A stretch of DNA of 64,000 bases from Bacteroidales bacterium M7 (GTDB lineage Bacteria; Bacteroidota; Bacteroidia; Bacteroidales; Muribaculaceae): NCBI GenBank assembly GCA_001689515.1, contig LUJR01000039.1, positions 62,001-126,000 on the forward strand, read 5' to 3'. Under the pieces are notes generated by a model. That model was not told the DNA's origin. It saw nothing but the letters and a program-made list of their open reading frames with translations, and ran no database searches. Shown piece by piece: positions 25,514 to 33,793 of the stretch. Within the stretch, counting starts at the first letter, position 1, and each line of letters starts with the position of its first letter. The position numbers were made by a program, and so were the translations under genes.

Positions 25514-27456
25514 TCGTCGCCTCCTTTCTCATTGTCAAAATCCCAAAGACCTGCGGTTTCTTGCTGTTCATTTTCCACGATTTCTTCCACCAAATCATCA
25601 ACGAGGAATTTGGGTTTGCGCTTCGGCAGCACTTTTTGGTAAGCATCGTATATGGCTTGCGGCAGAGCGCACAGCGTCACGCGGTCGGCCACATCTGCAA
25701 ATTCATCGTCATAGGCGTAGCTGCCATGCGAGAAAACATATACCTTGATTTTCTCGCTCTCCGGCATTGTCTTGATAATGTCGGCAATGAACGGTATCGC
25801 CCTTTCTTCATAGACTACAAGCATACGCCGTCCGGCATTCTCGAAGTAACGGGCATACTTAGGATTCATCTTGCGGACACCAAACGGTGCTTCCGTATAG
25901 AGGTCGTTCTTGATGCAGAGCAGACCCGTTGAAGCCTTAACAAGTTCGCGCATATTTTTCACTGAGCGTTCGCGAGGCAAAAATTCGGTCCGATAGTAAC
26001 GCAGATTGTTATCGGCAAGTCCTGCTACTTTGCCATATCCATTTATAGCGTTTACAAGTCTGGGATATGTTATATCTTCACATATTTTATTCTCATTGCT
26101 TGTTGCAATGATGGCTATTCGTTTACCTCCGTCAGATTCATTGAGAGCCATAACGGCGTGTGCAGTTGAGCCTGACCCGGCAAAGAAGTCAAGTATAACA
26201 CAATCGTCAGATGGGCACATCTCAATAATTCTCCGAATTAGGGCGATTGGTTTTTTACCAGCTGGGAATGGCACAGCACCTTCCTTTGAAACAGAAGACC
26301 AGCTTAAATCGCTCCATAACGTTCCAATTTTTTCAAGTTTGAATACACCGTGAGGCGTAATTTGGCAAGTGTGTTTAAGATAACTTACAAGCCGTTTTGT
26401 GCTTCCTATGAAACCGACTTCTATTAACTTGCCTTTATTACGGCCACTTACAGGCCTATACTCTGCTATATACAAACCATCTCCATCGACAGCGTCTGCA
26501 ACTCGTGTTCGTATTGAAGTCTGTGCATTTTCCGTTGTAAATATACGGTCAATATATTCAGTGTAAATTTCTTTTTCGCTTTTATTTTGTTTTTTAGCCA
26601 AAGCACTAACGCTCTGAATCTCGAAATCAGAAACTTCATAAATATTTATATCATCGCCATTGCCTGCCTTAATGGTGGTAATATAATGTTTAGTGCCAGG
26701 CTTCGTCATTACGTTAGTATAAGACCATGTAATGCCCTTTTCTCGTTTTTCTTCAATATATTCCATAAGTGGAGTTGAAGAAACCGGGAAAACAATATCT
26801 GCTTGACTAAGATTATTTGAGTAAATCAGAAGATACTCAATATTCTTTTTCAATTTTTTATCTTCACCACCGCCGGAAGCACCAGAAGAAGCTTTTGCCT
26901 TGATAGACACGCAGTTTAAGAAATTATTTGAACCAAATATTTCATCGCATAACATTCTTAAAGCTGACTGTTCATTATCATCAATAGAGATGAAAATTAA
27001 GCCATTAGGCGTGAGCAATGATTTAGCAATTTTCAGACGTTTAGACATGAAACATAGCCACTTTGAATGTCTGAACTCATCGTCTAAATCTACATATTTA
27101 TCGTTGTAGATAAAGTCCTTGTTGCCAGTGTTGTAAGGAGGGTCGATATAGATTACATCAATTTTGCCAGCGTGGGTATATGACAGTTCGGTGAGGGCGG
27201 CGAGGTTGTCGCCTTCGATTATGAGGTGGTTGGGTGCATCGGGATTATCAGAGATAATCGGATGCACTTTATCGTCGTTGCGTTCGACGAGTACGGGCAG
27301 GTCTTCCCGAAGGCGTTCCTCGATGTCTTCGGGCTTGTCTTCCCATACAAGGCCGTATTTTTTATGGCCGCGTATCAATTCGAGCAGCGCGGTTTTTTCC
27401 TCGTTGCTCAAACCGTCAAGGGCTTGTATCTTTCGAGCAAGTTCTGTCTTGTTCAT
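25510..27456 (-). CDS. mod: Type III DNA-methyltransferase, Mod subunit (adenine-N6, beta class)
   Basis: The 648-residue modification and specificity subunit. The catalytic DPPYNTGN (from residue 105) precedes the SAM-binding FFAGSGST (about 423), which is the beta-class order typical of type III Mod. The target recognition domain lies between, about residues 170-400. That stretch (roughly 26.2-27.0 kb) is clearly richer in A+T than both ends of the gene, as if exchanged by recombination. The start is MNKTELARK (27456); an ATG 8 codons upstream would lie inside a hairpin. I found no simple sequence repeat in the gene that would switch it on and off. Promoter and leader are described separately. 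Confidence 0.93.
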   Translation of the reverse strand: MNKTELARKIQALDGLSNEEKTALLELIRGHKKYGLVWEDKPEDIEERLREDLPVLVERNDDKVHPIISDNPDAPNHLIIEGDNLAALTELSYTHAGKIDVIYIDPPYNTGNKDFIYNDKYVDLDDEFRHSKWLCFMSKRLKIAKSLLTPNGLIFISIDDNEQSALRMLCDEIFGSNNFLNCVSIKAKASSGASGGGEDKKLKKNIEYLLIYSNNLSQADIVFPVSSTPLMEYIEEKREKGITWSYTNVMTKPGTKHYITTIKAGNGDDINIYEVSDFEIQSVSALAKKQNKSEKEIYTEYIDRIFTTENAQTSIRTRVADAVDGDGLYIAEYRPVSGRNKGKLIEVGFIGSTKRLVSYLKHTCQITPHGVFKLEKIGTLWSDLSWSSVSKEGAVPFPAGKKPIALIRRIIEMCPSDDCVILDFFAGSGSTAHAVMALNESDGGKRIAIIATSNENKICEDITYPRLVNAINGYGKVAGLADNNLRYYRTEFLPRERSVKNMRELVKASTGLLCIKNDLYTEAPFGVRKMNPKYARYFENAGRRMLVVYEERAIPFIADIIKTMPESEKIKVYVFSHGSYAYDDEFADVADRVTLCALPQAIYDAYQKVLPKRKPKFLVDDLVEEIVENEQQETAGLWDFDNEKGGDE

Positions 27457-27479
27457 GGCGACTTGCCAAATCGTCGCCA
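27456..27479 (-). promoter_or_regulatory. Hairpin abutting mod start codon
   Basis: TGGCGAC at 27456-27462 pairs with GTCGCCA at 27473-27479 (plus-strand view), a 7-bp stem with a 10-nt loop. The stem includes the first A of the ATG, so it could hide the translation start. The same TGGCGAC occurs at 27552-27558 within the candidate RNA upstream, giving an alternative partner. Confidence 0.4.
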
Positions 27480-27502
27480 ATACCCCTATGCGACGTATTA
27501 AT

Positions 27503-27815
27503 AAAAAAGGAGTGGGTATCTGTACCGTTGCTCATTCAGGCTCTGAGGTTGTGGCGACCTAATCCATTGAATGAGTGTCACAGAGACCCACGCCTATGCA
27601 GATACCTCAAACTCACTCCATGCCGGTTAAGGCACAGAATGAGCCGGATAGGTAAATACATACCCGTGGGCGTCTATCACTACTTCATTCTTGATGGATT
27701 ATAAAAATTGCCACATTTCAGAACCCAAGAATAAAGCGCGAGTAAACGCCTTTTATTTAAAATAGCCTCCCGCCTCGCTTCCTCTCTTGGAAGACGCACG
27801 GCGTGAGTCTTGATG
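27503..27815 (-). ncRNA. Candidate structured RNA (about 310 nt) or mod leader with terminator
   Basis: No protein is encoded here. On the minus strand a consensus promoter lies at 27816-27823 and a run of six T at 27503-27508 follows a strong stem: 27509-27514 with 27614-27619 and 27515-27522 with 27599-27606 (14 bp with a 7-nt bulge). Inside it is an 8-bp stem (27531-27538 with 27568-27575) and a 4-bp hairpin. The 5' end can fold as an interrupted hairpin (27792-27810). It does not show the marks of tmRNA, RNase P RNA or SRP RNA that I know. It may be a free small RNA, perhaps 6S-like, or an attenuator leader of mod-res; I cannot decide. Confidence 0.45.
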
Positions 27816-27823
27816 CAAATTTA
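27816..27823 (-). promoter_or_regulatory. -7 box for candidate RNA / mod-res unit
   Basis: TAAATTTG followed by CA on the minus strand, an exact match. The start point would be near 27811. No second promoter is evident between the T-run at 27503 and mod. Confidence 0.6.
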
Positions 27824-27876
27824 TAGATTTTTATTAAAAAGTAAACCGCCAAATAGACTTATTTTGCAATTATCGT

Positions 27877-27884
27877 TAATTTTG
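27877..27884 (+). promoter_or_regulatory. -7 box of flippase gene
   Basis: TAATTTTG fits the consensus and lies 21 bp before the ATG at 27906. Confidence 0.5.
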
Positions 27885-27905
27885 TGACAAATCCAATCAC
27901 AATAG

Positions 27906-29219
27906 ATGAATCGTAGCTATCATAGGAAACTTATAGGGGACAGTCTGTGGCTTTATGCGCGGATGGGGGTCCTGATGGTGCTCAATCTGTGGACGGTGCG
28001 TCTGCTGGTTGAGGCTATGGGAGTTGACGGCTATGGGGCATGGAGTCTGGTGGTGAGCGTGGTGCTGGTGTGGTCGTTTCTCTGCGATATTGTCGGAGAT
28101 GCCATCATGCGCTATGTCAGCGTGGCTTTGGGACGCGGAGACGGCGAGAAACGGCTGTCATCTATATTTAAGGTGTTCACGAGGCTATATATATCAGCTG
28201 ACCTGATTATGGTGATTATGGCATCTACCATAGGATATCTGTGGCTGGCATATGAGGCTGATATAGCCACGGAGGACAAGACCGTGGTCATGCAGACATT
28301 TTTCATTGTCATCGCGATGCAGATGGTCAAGGCTCTTAATGTGCCGTTTTTGTCATATCTTGTTGCCAAGGAGAAATTTCGCAAATATGTCCTGCTGTCG
28401 CTTGCCGAAGGGATTGGCACCTTTGGTACAGCATGGGTGCTGACATACATGCCTCAATCTTCCGCACTTATCAACTATGCGTGGATGCTGGTAGTGGTGG
28501 AAGCTGCCATATTAATCACATATATTATATGTTGCCGCAGCGAGATCGCCTTCCGATTATCGTGGCGGCTTGACGATGATGACCTCCGACTGATGCACGA
28601 AAGCGTCAGATACATAGTATGGCTGATTATCGGAGGGGCAGCCGTCATCGTGTGGACGCAGGGGATGAACATTGCCGTCAACAGCATGTATGGTATCGAA
28701 GCCACAGCGGCATGCGCCATTGCAATGGGACTTCTGACGCGACTACGCGGGTTTTGTGCCAACGTCCAGCGTGCCGTGCAACCACGGCTGATGAAACTCT
28801 ATAGTTCAGGGAACAAAAGGGCTCTGACGACATTGCTTCGTGACTATCTCATCATATCGTTTGCAATAATCTCAGCGATATGCGTGCCACTATATATCTA
28901 TGCCCCAGAGTTGTTGAGCTTATGGTTGACAACCGTACCACCGATGACAGTAGCTATGACACGAGTTGTCATCCTGTCGGCATGGATTGTTATTTTTGAA
29001 GTGCCACTCAACGCCATAATCCACGCATCGGGTCGCATAAAGAAGTTCGAGATAGCCGAGGGCAGTGTCTTACTGATGATAGTGCCCATCTTTTGCCTGA
29101 CATCCATACTGACAGGAGCAGACGCAGTGACAGCCTTTGCCTCACAGTTAGCCGTAATAGCCATTGCATTAGCCATCCGCGCCACCGTAGCAAGCAGATT
29201 CATTCACACTCTGAGATGA
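27906..29219 (+). CDS. Polysaccharide flippase, Wzx/MATE-like (MOP superfamily)
   Basis: A 437-residue membrane protein with 12 predicted helices, the usual layout of Wzx-type lipid-linked oligosaccharide flippases. The N-terminal block SLWLYARMGVLMVLNLWTVRLLVEAMGVDGYGAWSLV is typical, as are the regular spacing of helices and the lack of soluble domains. It would move undecaprenyl-linked glycan units across the inner membrane. No glycosyltransferases or polymerase are next to it, so its substrate is open. Codon use and GC are like those of clpB and unlike the AT-rich part of mod. Confidence 0.8.
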   Translation: MNRSYHRKLIGDSLWLYARMGVLMVLNLWTVRLLVEAMGVDGYGAWSLVVSVVLVWSFLCDIVGDAIMRYVSVALGRGDGEKRLSSIFKVFTRLYISADLIMVIMASTIGYLWLAYEADIATEDKTVVMQTFFIVIAMQMVKALNVPFLSYLVAKEKFRKYVLLSLAEGIGTFGTAWVLTYMPQSSALINYAWMLVVVEAAILITYIICCRSEIAFRLSWRLDDDDLRLMHESVRYIVWLIIGGAAVIVWTQGMNIAVNSMYGIEATAACAIAMGLLTRLRGFCANVQRAVQPRLMKLYSSGNKRALTTLLRDYLIISFAIISAICVPLYIYAPELLSLWLTTVPPMTVAMTRVVILSAWIVIFEVPLNAIIHASGRIKKFEIAEGSVLLMIVPIFCLTSILTGADAVTAFASQLAVIAIALAIRATVASRFIHTLR

Positions 29220-29279
29220 AGCAAAACCATTTTGGCATGTGGTTTGTTAGTTTTTCAGTAACAAGTCACACTCTTCATC

Positions 29280-31871
29280 ATGAATTTCAACAATTTTACC
29301 ATTAAGTCTCAGGAGGCAATCCAGAAGGCTGTCGACATCGCCAAAGGCAACGGACAGCAGTCTATCGAACCCGTCCACCTGCTTAAGGGAGTAATGACCG
29401 AGGGAGACTCCCTGATAAAGTTCCTGTTTCAGAAAGTAGGAGCCAACCTGTCACTCTTATCTGACAGGGTTGACAATGCTATCGCATCTCTGCCAAAGGT
29501 CAGCGGAGGTGAGCCCTATCTGAGCCGCGAGTCTAACGATGTGCTCCAGAAAGCACTCGATGTATCCAAGAAACTTGGCGACCAGTATGTCACACTCGAA
29601 GCCCTGTTGACTGCCATCTATCAGGTCAGCAGTCCGGCATCGACCATTCTCAAGGACATGGGTCTCAACGAAAAAGAGCTTGAGGCCGCCATCAATGAGC
29701 TCCGTAAGGGCAAAAAAGCCACCGACCAGAGCGCAGAGGACACTTACAATGCACTCAGCAAGTACGCCATCAACCTCAACGAACGCGCCCGCTCGGGCAA
29801 ACTCGATCCTGTCATCGGGCGTGACGAGGAGATACGTCGCGTGCTCCAGATTCTTAGCCGACGCACCAAAAACAACCCGATGCTCATAGGCGAACCCGGT
29901 ACCGGTAAGACCGCCATCGCCGAGGGACTTGCTCAGCGAATAGTACGCGGTGACGTTCCCGAAAACCTCCGCACCAAGCAGATTTTCTCGCTTGACATGG
30001 GTGCCCTCGTGGCCGGTGCAAAATATAAAGGCGAATTTGAGGAACGACTCAAAGCCATCGTCAACGAAGTAACACAGAGCGATGGCGAAATCATCCTCTT
30101 CATCGACGAAATACACACCCTCGTAGGTGCCGGAAAGGGCGAAGGCGCCATGGATGCCGCAAACATCCTCAAACCGGCCCTGGCACGTGGCGAGCTCCGC
30201 AGCATAGGTGCCACCACCCTTGACGAGTACCAGAAATATTTTGAAAAGGACAAGGCACTCGAACGCCGATTCCAGAAAGTTATGGTCAACGAGCCTGACG
30301 AAGCAAGCGCCATCGCCATACTCCGCGGCCTGAAAGAGCGTTACGAGAACCACCACAAAGTCCGCATCCGTGACGAGGCGATTATCGCAGCCGTGACCCT
30401 CTCGGAGCGTTATATCACCGACCGTTTCCTCCCCGACAAGGCCATCGACCTCATAGATGAGGCAGCGTCTAAGCTGCGTCTGGAAACCGACTCCGTGCCC
30501 CAGGCCATTGATGACATCACACGTCAGATAGCACAGAAGGAGATAGAACGCGAGGCCATCAAGCGCGAGGGCGACGAGGCCAAGGTCAAGGAGATAGAAA
30601 AAGAACTTGCCGCTATGCGCGAGGAAGAATCGGAATACACTGCCAAGTGGAAAGCCGAAAAAGACCTCATCAACCGCATACAGCAGAACAAGATAGACAT
30701 AGAGCAGCTCAACTTCGAGGCTGACAAGGCCGAACGTGACGGCGACTATGCACGAGTAGCCGAAATCCGTTACAGCCAGATTCAGCAGAAGGAGAAGGAA
30801 ATCACCGAAATCCAGGAACAGCTGAAAATGATGCAGGGCGACAAAGCTCTCATCAAAGAGGAAGTGGATTCGGAAGATATTGCCGACGTGGTATCTCGCT
30901 GGACAGGAATCCCTGTCAACAAGATGGTACAGAGCGAGAAGGAAAAACTGCTCCATCTTGAGGCCGAACTCCACAACCGTGTAGTAGGCCAGGACGAAGC
31001 CATAGCAGCCATAGCTGATGCCGTTCGCCGCAGCCGCGCAGGCCTGAATGACCCACGCCGCCCTATCGGCTCGTTCATCTTCCTCGGCACTACAGGTGTC
31101 GGCAAGACTGAGCTTGCCAAGGCGTTGGCCGAGTACCTGTTTGACGACGAGAACATGATGACCCGTATCGACATGAGCGAGTATCAGGAGAAACACGCTG
31201 TGAGCCGACTCGTCGGAGCGCCTCCCGGATACGTCGGTTATGACGAGGGAGGCCAGCTGACCGAGGCCGTGCGTCGCAAACCATACTCCGTGGTGCTGTT
31301 TGATGAAATCGAGAAAGCACATCCCGATGTATTCAATATCCTCTTGCAGGTGCTTGACGATGGCCGTCTGACCGACAACAAGGGCCGTCTGGTCAACTTC
31401 AAGAACACCATCATAATCATGACCTCCAACATGGGGTCAAACGTAATCCGCGAGAATCTCGCCGGTCTTACACCCGAGAATCGTGAGGAGAAGATTGAAG
31501 GCACCAAAGAGCAGGTACTGGAGATGCTTAAACAGACCATCCGTCCCGAGTTCCTCAACCGTATCGACGAAATCATCATGTTCACTCCGCTTAACGAGGC
31601 TGAAATCGAAGAAATCGTCGGGCTACAGATTCAGAGCATCAAGAAGATGCTTGCCAACAACGGCGTGACACTCAAGGTCACCCCCGAGGCTGTCAAGCTC
31701 CTCGCACGCGAAGGCTATGATCCCGAGTTCGGTGCCCGTCCTGTCAAGCGAGTAATCCACCGTCAGGTCCTCAACCGCCTCTCCAAGGACATCCTCGCCC
31801 AGAAAGTCGACAAGGACAAACCCATAGTCATCGACGTAGACACCGACGACAACCTCGTCTTCACCAACTGA
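29280..31871 (+). CDS. clpB: ATP-dependent chaperone ClpB
   Basis: Hsp100 disaggregase of 863 residues, working with DnaK to rescue aggregated proteins. The N-domain (NNFTIKSQEAIQKAVDIA) is followed by AAA1 with Walker A GEPGTGKTA (about 204) and Walker B IILFIDEIHTLVG, the long coiled-coil middle domain (about 400-525, rich in Glu/Lys), and AAA2 with GTTGVGKTE (about 605) and VVLFDEIEKAHPDVF. No ClpP-binding tripeptide loop is evident. It is followed directly by a hairpin terminator. Confidence 0.97.
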   Translation: MNFNNFTIKSQEAIQKAVDIAKGNGQQSIEPVHLLKGVMTEGDSLIKFLFQKVGANLSLLSDRVDNAIASLPKVSGGEPYLSRESNDVLQKALDVSKKLGDQYVTLEALLTAIYQVSSPASTILKDMGLNEKELEAAINELRKGKKATDQSAEDTYNALSKYAINLNERARSGKLDPVIGRDEEIRRVLQILSRRTKNNPMLIGEPGTGKTAIAEGLAQRIVRGDVPENLRTKQIFSLDMGALVAGAKYKGEFEERLKAIVNEVTQSDGEIILFIDEIHTLVGAGKGEGAMDAANILKPALARGELRSIGATTLDEYQKYFEKDKALERRFQKVMVNEPDEASAIAILRGLKERYENHHKVRIRDEAIIAAVTLSERYITDRFLPDKAIDLIDEAASKLRLETDSVPQAIDDITRQIAQKEIEREAIKREGDEAKVKEIEKELAAMREEESEYTAKWKAEKDLINRIQQNKIDIEQLNFEADKAERDGDYARVAEIRYSQIQQKEKEITEIQEQLKMMQGDKALIKEEVDSEDIADVVSRWTGIPVNKMVQSEKEKLLHLEAELHNRVVGQDEAIAAIADAVRRSRAGLNDPRRPIGSFIFLGTTGVGKTELAKALAEYLFDDENMMTRIDMSEYQEKHAVSRLVGAPPGYVGYDEGGQLTEAVRRKPYSVVLFDEIEKAHPDVFNILLQVLDDGRLTDNKGRLVNFKNTIIIMTSNMGSNVIRENLAGLTPENREEKIEGTKEQVLEMLKQTIRPEFLNRIDEIIMFTPLNEAEIEEIVGLQIQSIKKMLANNGVTLKVTPEAVKLLAREGYDPEFGARPVKRVIHRQVLNRLSKDILAQKVDKDKPIVIDVDTDDNLVFTN

Positions 31872-31884
31872 TCCCCCACTCCAT

Positions 31885-31927
31885 AAAAAAGCGTTGGCAG
31901 CCCTCTAAGAGCTGCCAACGCTTTTTT
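31885..31927. terminator. Intrinsic terminator after clpB
   Basis: 11-bp stem GCGTTGGCAGC (31891-31901) with its complement at 31911-31921, a 9-nt loop, flanked by six A and six T, so it can work in both directions and also serve the leftward small membrane protein gene. Confidence 0.9.
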
Positions 31928-31952
31928 CATCCCCACATGTGCTATGGGAAGT

Positions 31953-32153
31953 TTACTCTTTCTGTTTCTTGGTGGCGTACATGGTGAGATAAAGACCCAC
32001 GGCGGTAGATGAAAGTATCATCGGCAGGTTGGTATTGTCATAGAAAATCGCCTGTATCAACCAATACACGCCGCATAGAGCCGATATTATCCCGGCGACC
32101 AAACAAATTGATTTGCCAGTTACAACGATGCGACTGTTTTTCCTGATTTCCAT
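31953..32153 (-). CDS. Small two-helix membrane protein (66 aa)
   Basis: No family name is recognised. A basic N-terminus (MEIRKNSRIVVTGK) leads to two hydrophobic stretches, SICLVAGIISALCGVYWLIQ and MILSSTAVGLYLTMYA, and a KKQKE tail, giving a two-span inner-membrane protein with both ends inside. Composition and ending are sensible for a real gene, and a shared terminator follows. No -7 box was found in the 20 bp between it and the palindrome cassette; any promoter would lie in or beyond the repeat. Confidence 0.6.
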   Translation of the reverse strand: MEIRKNSRIVVTGKSICLVAGIISALCGVYWLIQAIFYDNTNLPMILSSTAVGLYLTMYATKKQKE

Positions 32154-32173
32154 AACGGCAGTTTTGAATTATT

Positions 32174-32580
32174 CAGCATTGGGACATGCCATGGCATGTC
32201 CCAATGCTGTTGTATTAGACAATGATATGGAAAGATACGTCGGAGACGTATCCGTCGTGCATAACCCCATGCACGGAGCGTCAGCGAACGTTCATGGGGC
32301 TTCATGATACACCCAAAGAATCAACCTCGGAGAGGTTGGGACACGCTTTCGCTCCTGCAATGTCTTTATCAAATTTTGCAATAAATCAATGATTTAGAAG
32401 CATGATCATGTGTGCCACAACCTCTCCGAGGTTGATTTGACTGATGCATTCTATACCCCATGAACGTTCGCTAACGCTCCGTGCATGGGGTTATGCACGA
32501 CGGATACGTCTCCGACGTGCCTCTACTATTGGATTCATTGTACATATCTGATTCAACAGCATTGTGGCATGTCCCTACAA
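32174..32580. repeat. Nested inverted-repeat cassette (407 bp)
   Basis: A set of inverted repeats inside one another, without an ORF. A perfect 36-bp palindrome (32174-32209) stands at the left. Then arms of 63 bp, 32237-32299 and 32456-32518, are complementary with one mismatch. Inside them lie 18-bp arms 32321-32338 and 32418-32435, each itself a hairpin CAACCTC GGA GAGGTTG. An outer pair CAATGCTGTTG (32202-32212) matches 32554-32564, and the right end carries GGCATGTCCCTAC, the end sequence of the repeat at 52.3 kb. The innermost 80 bp are AT-rich and carry nothing I recognise. Confidence 0.85.
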
Positions 32581-32588
32581 TCTGACAA

Positions 32589-33758
32589 TCAGTCGGTGGT
32601 GTCATAGAGGTGGGTGAGGATGTCGATGTCGGGCTGGGTGAGGGTGACGTGGCGGCGCGACATGACTATGCGGGCGGTGTCAATGAGGTCGTCAAGGTTA
32701 CACTTGGTCATCTTTATCGGAGAGCCGAAACTGAACGACGGAATGTAGGTGCGTGGGAAGCCTGCGCCGAAGAAGTTGACACCTACGCCTACGGTGGTGG
32801 CTGTGTTGAGCGAGGTATTGATGGCAAGCTTGGAATAATCACCCATGATAAGACCACAGAACTGCTCGTCGGTCTTGACAAACCCGTTTTTCTGATAGCT
32901 CCACACCTTGATTTTGGCGTAATTGTTTTTGAGGTTTGACGAGGTGGCGGCAGCCCCGATATTGCACCACTCCCCTACCACGGCGTTGAGAAGCACACCA
33001 TCGTGAGCCTTATTGGTATAACCTTGGATGACAGCATTAGCCAATTCACCAGCCACACGGCACTGCGGACCTACGGTAGTGTCCTCGTAGATCATCGTAT
33101 TCATCTTGACCTTGGAATCAGCCATGATGGCAATCGGACCGCGCAGACGTGAGCCTTCCATGATTTCTACGCCTTTGCCGATATATATGGGTCCATGCTT
33201 GACATTAAACGATGCGCACTCTATCTCGCACCCCTCCTCTATGAAGAGCTGCGAGCGGTCACCGATGACCACGTTAGTGTCGCTTAGCTGAGCACTCGTT
33301 GCTCCATCGGTCAAGATACGGAAATCATTGCGTATCTCATCACCATTGAGTTTGAATATGTCAATGACCGTAGATATTGACTTCACATCTATAGGTGCAG
33401 TCTGTTTCGAACCTTTCTTGAAATCGTCAAGTGACCCACGGAACGCTATCACCGAATCATCCTTGGCATCAGTCAAAGCCTGTCCCTCCTCAAGCATAGG
33501 AATCATCGCCACCAGACGAGGATCCGGAAACACATCGCCAGCGATAAACAGATTGTTGCTGTCAGACCGATTGGTGATACCATACTTGACAGCAAGATAG
33601 TCCTGAGTCAGCCAGCTGTATGTGCCGTGGAGCATACGCTCCCACTTCTGGCGCATGGTAAGCGCGCCTACGCGGATGTCGCCTACAGGGCGTGTGAATG
33701 TCAACGGAAGCAGCCCTGTACGAGCCGGTTCACGGTCAAATAGAATGACGTTTTCCAT
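32589..33758 (-). CDS. GlmU-like protein (putative sugar-1-phosphate nucleotidyltransferase/acyltransferase)
   Basis: A 389-residue protein of the Bacteroidota-specific alternative GlmU family. The N-terminal half begins VILFDREPARTGLLPLTFTRPVGDIRVG instead of the usual LAAGxGTRM pyrophosphorylase signature. From about residue 165 to 300 there is a left-handed beta helix of hexapeptide repeats (VVIGDRSQLFIEEGCEIE, PIYIGKGVEIMEG, AAATSSNLKNNYA). The family is thought to make UDP-GlcNAc for peptidoglycan and LPS, replacing GlmU; that is family knowledge, not shown here. It lies 35 bp upstream of nothing but the repeat cassette on its 3' side, and nhaA is 35 bp upstream of it in the same direction. 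Confidence 0.85.
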   Translation of the reverse strand: MENVILFDREPARTGLLPLTFTRPVGDIRVGALTMRQKWERMLHGTYSWLTQDYLAVKYGITNRSDSNNLFIAGDVFPDPRLVAMIPMLEEGQALTDAKDDSVIAFRGSLDDFKKGSKQTAPIDVKSISTVIDIFKLNGDEIRNDFRILTDGATSAQLSDTNVVIGDRSQLFIEEGCEIECASFNVKHGPIYIGKGVEIMEGSRLRGPIAIMADSKVKMNTMIYEDTTVGPQCRVAGELANAVIQGYTNKAHDGVLLNAVVGEWCNIGAAATSSNLKNNYAKIKVWSYQKNGFVKTDEQFCGLIMGDYSKLAINTSLNTATTVGVGVNFFGAGFPRTYIPSFSFGSPIKMTKCNLDDLIDTARIVMSRRHVTLTQPDIDILTHLYDTTD

Positions 33759-33793
33759 GAATCAATATTTTAAAGGTTTATTAATCAATGTGT

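Noticed and set aside
25510..27456. Phase variation of mod by simple repeats
   Set aside because: No homopolymer or short tandem repeat of useful length found in the gene or at its start.
27503..27815. Assignment of the candidate RNA as tmRNA, RNase P RNA or SRP RNA
   Set aside because: No tag reading frame or CCA-type 3' end, no GAGGAAAGTCC/ACAGAA pair, no GGAAG-type SRP loop. A 6S-type RNA could not be excluded or confirmed.
29457..31322. 621-codon open frame on the minus strand across clpB
   Set aside because: It lies wholly antisense to clpB, a certain gene, and its composition (runs of Phe, Leu, Val, Cys, His) is what the reverse strand of a Glu/Lys-rich coiled-coil gene gives. No promoter or family match.
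32113..32307. Short open frames through the palindrome cassette (for example 64 codons on +)
   Set aside because: They read across perfect inverted repeats and are by-products of the repeats; mirrored versions appear on both strands.
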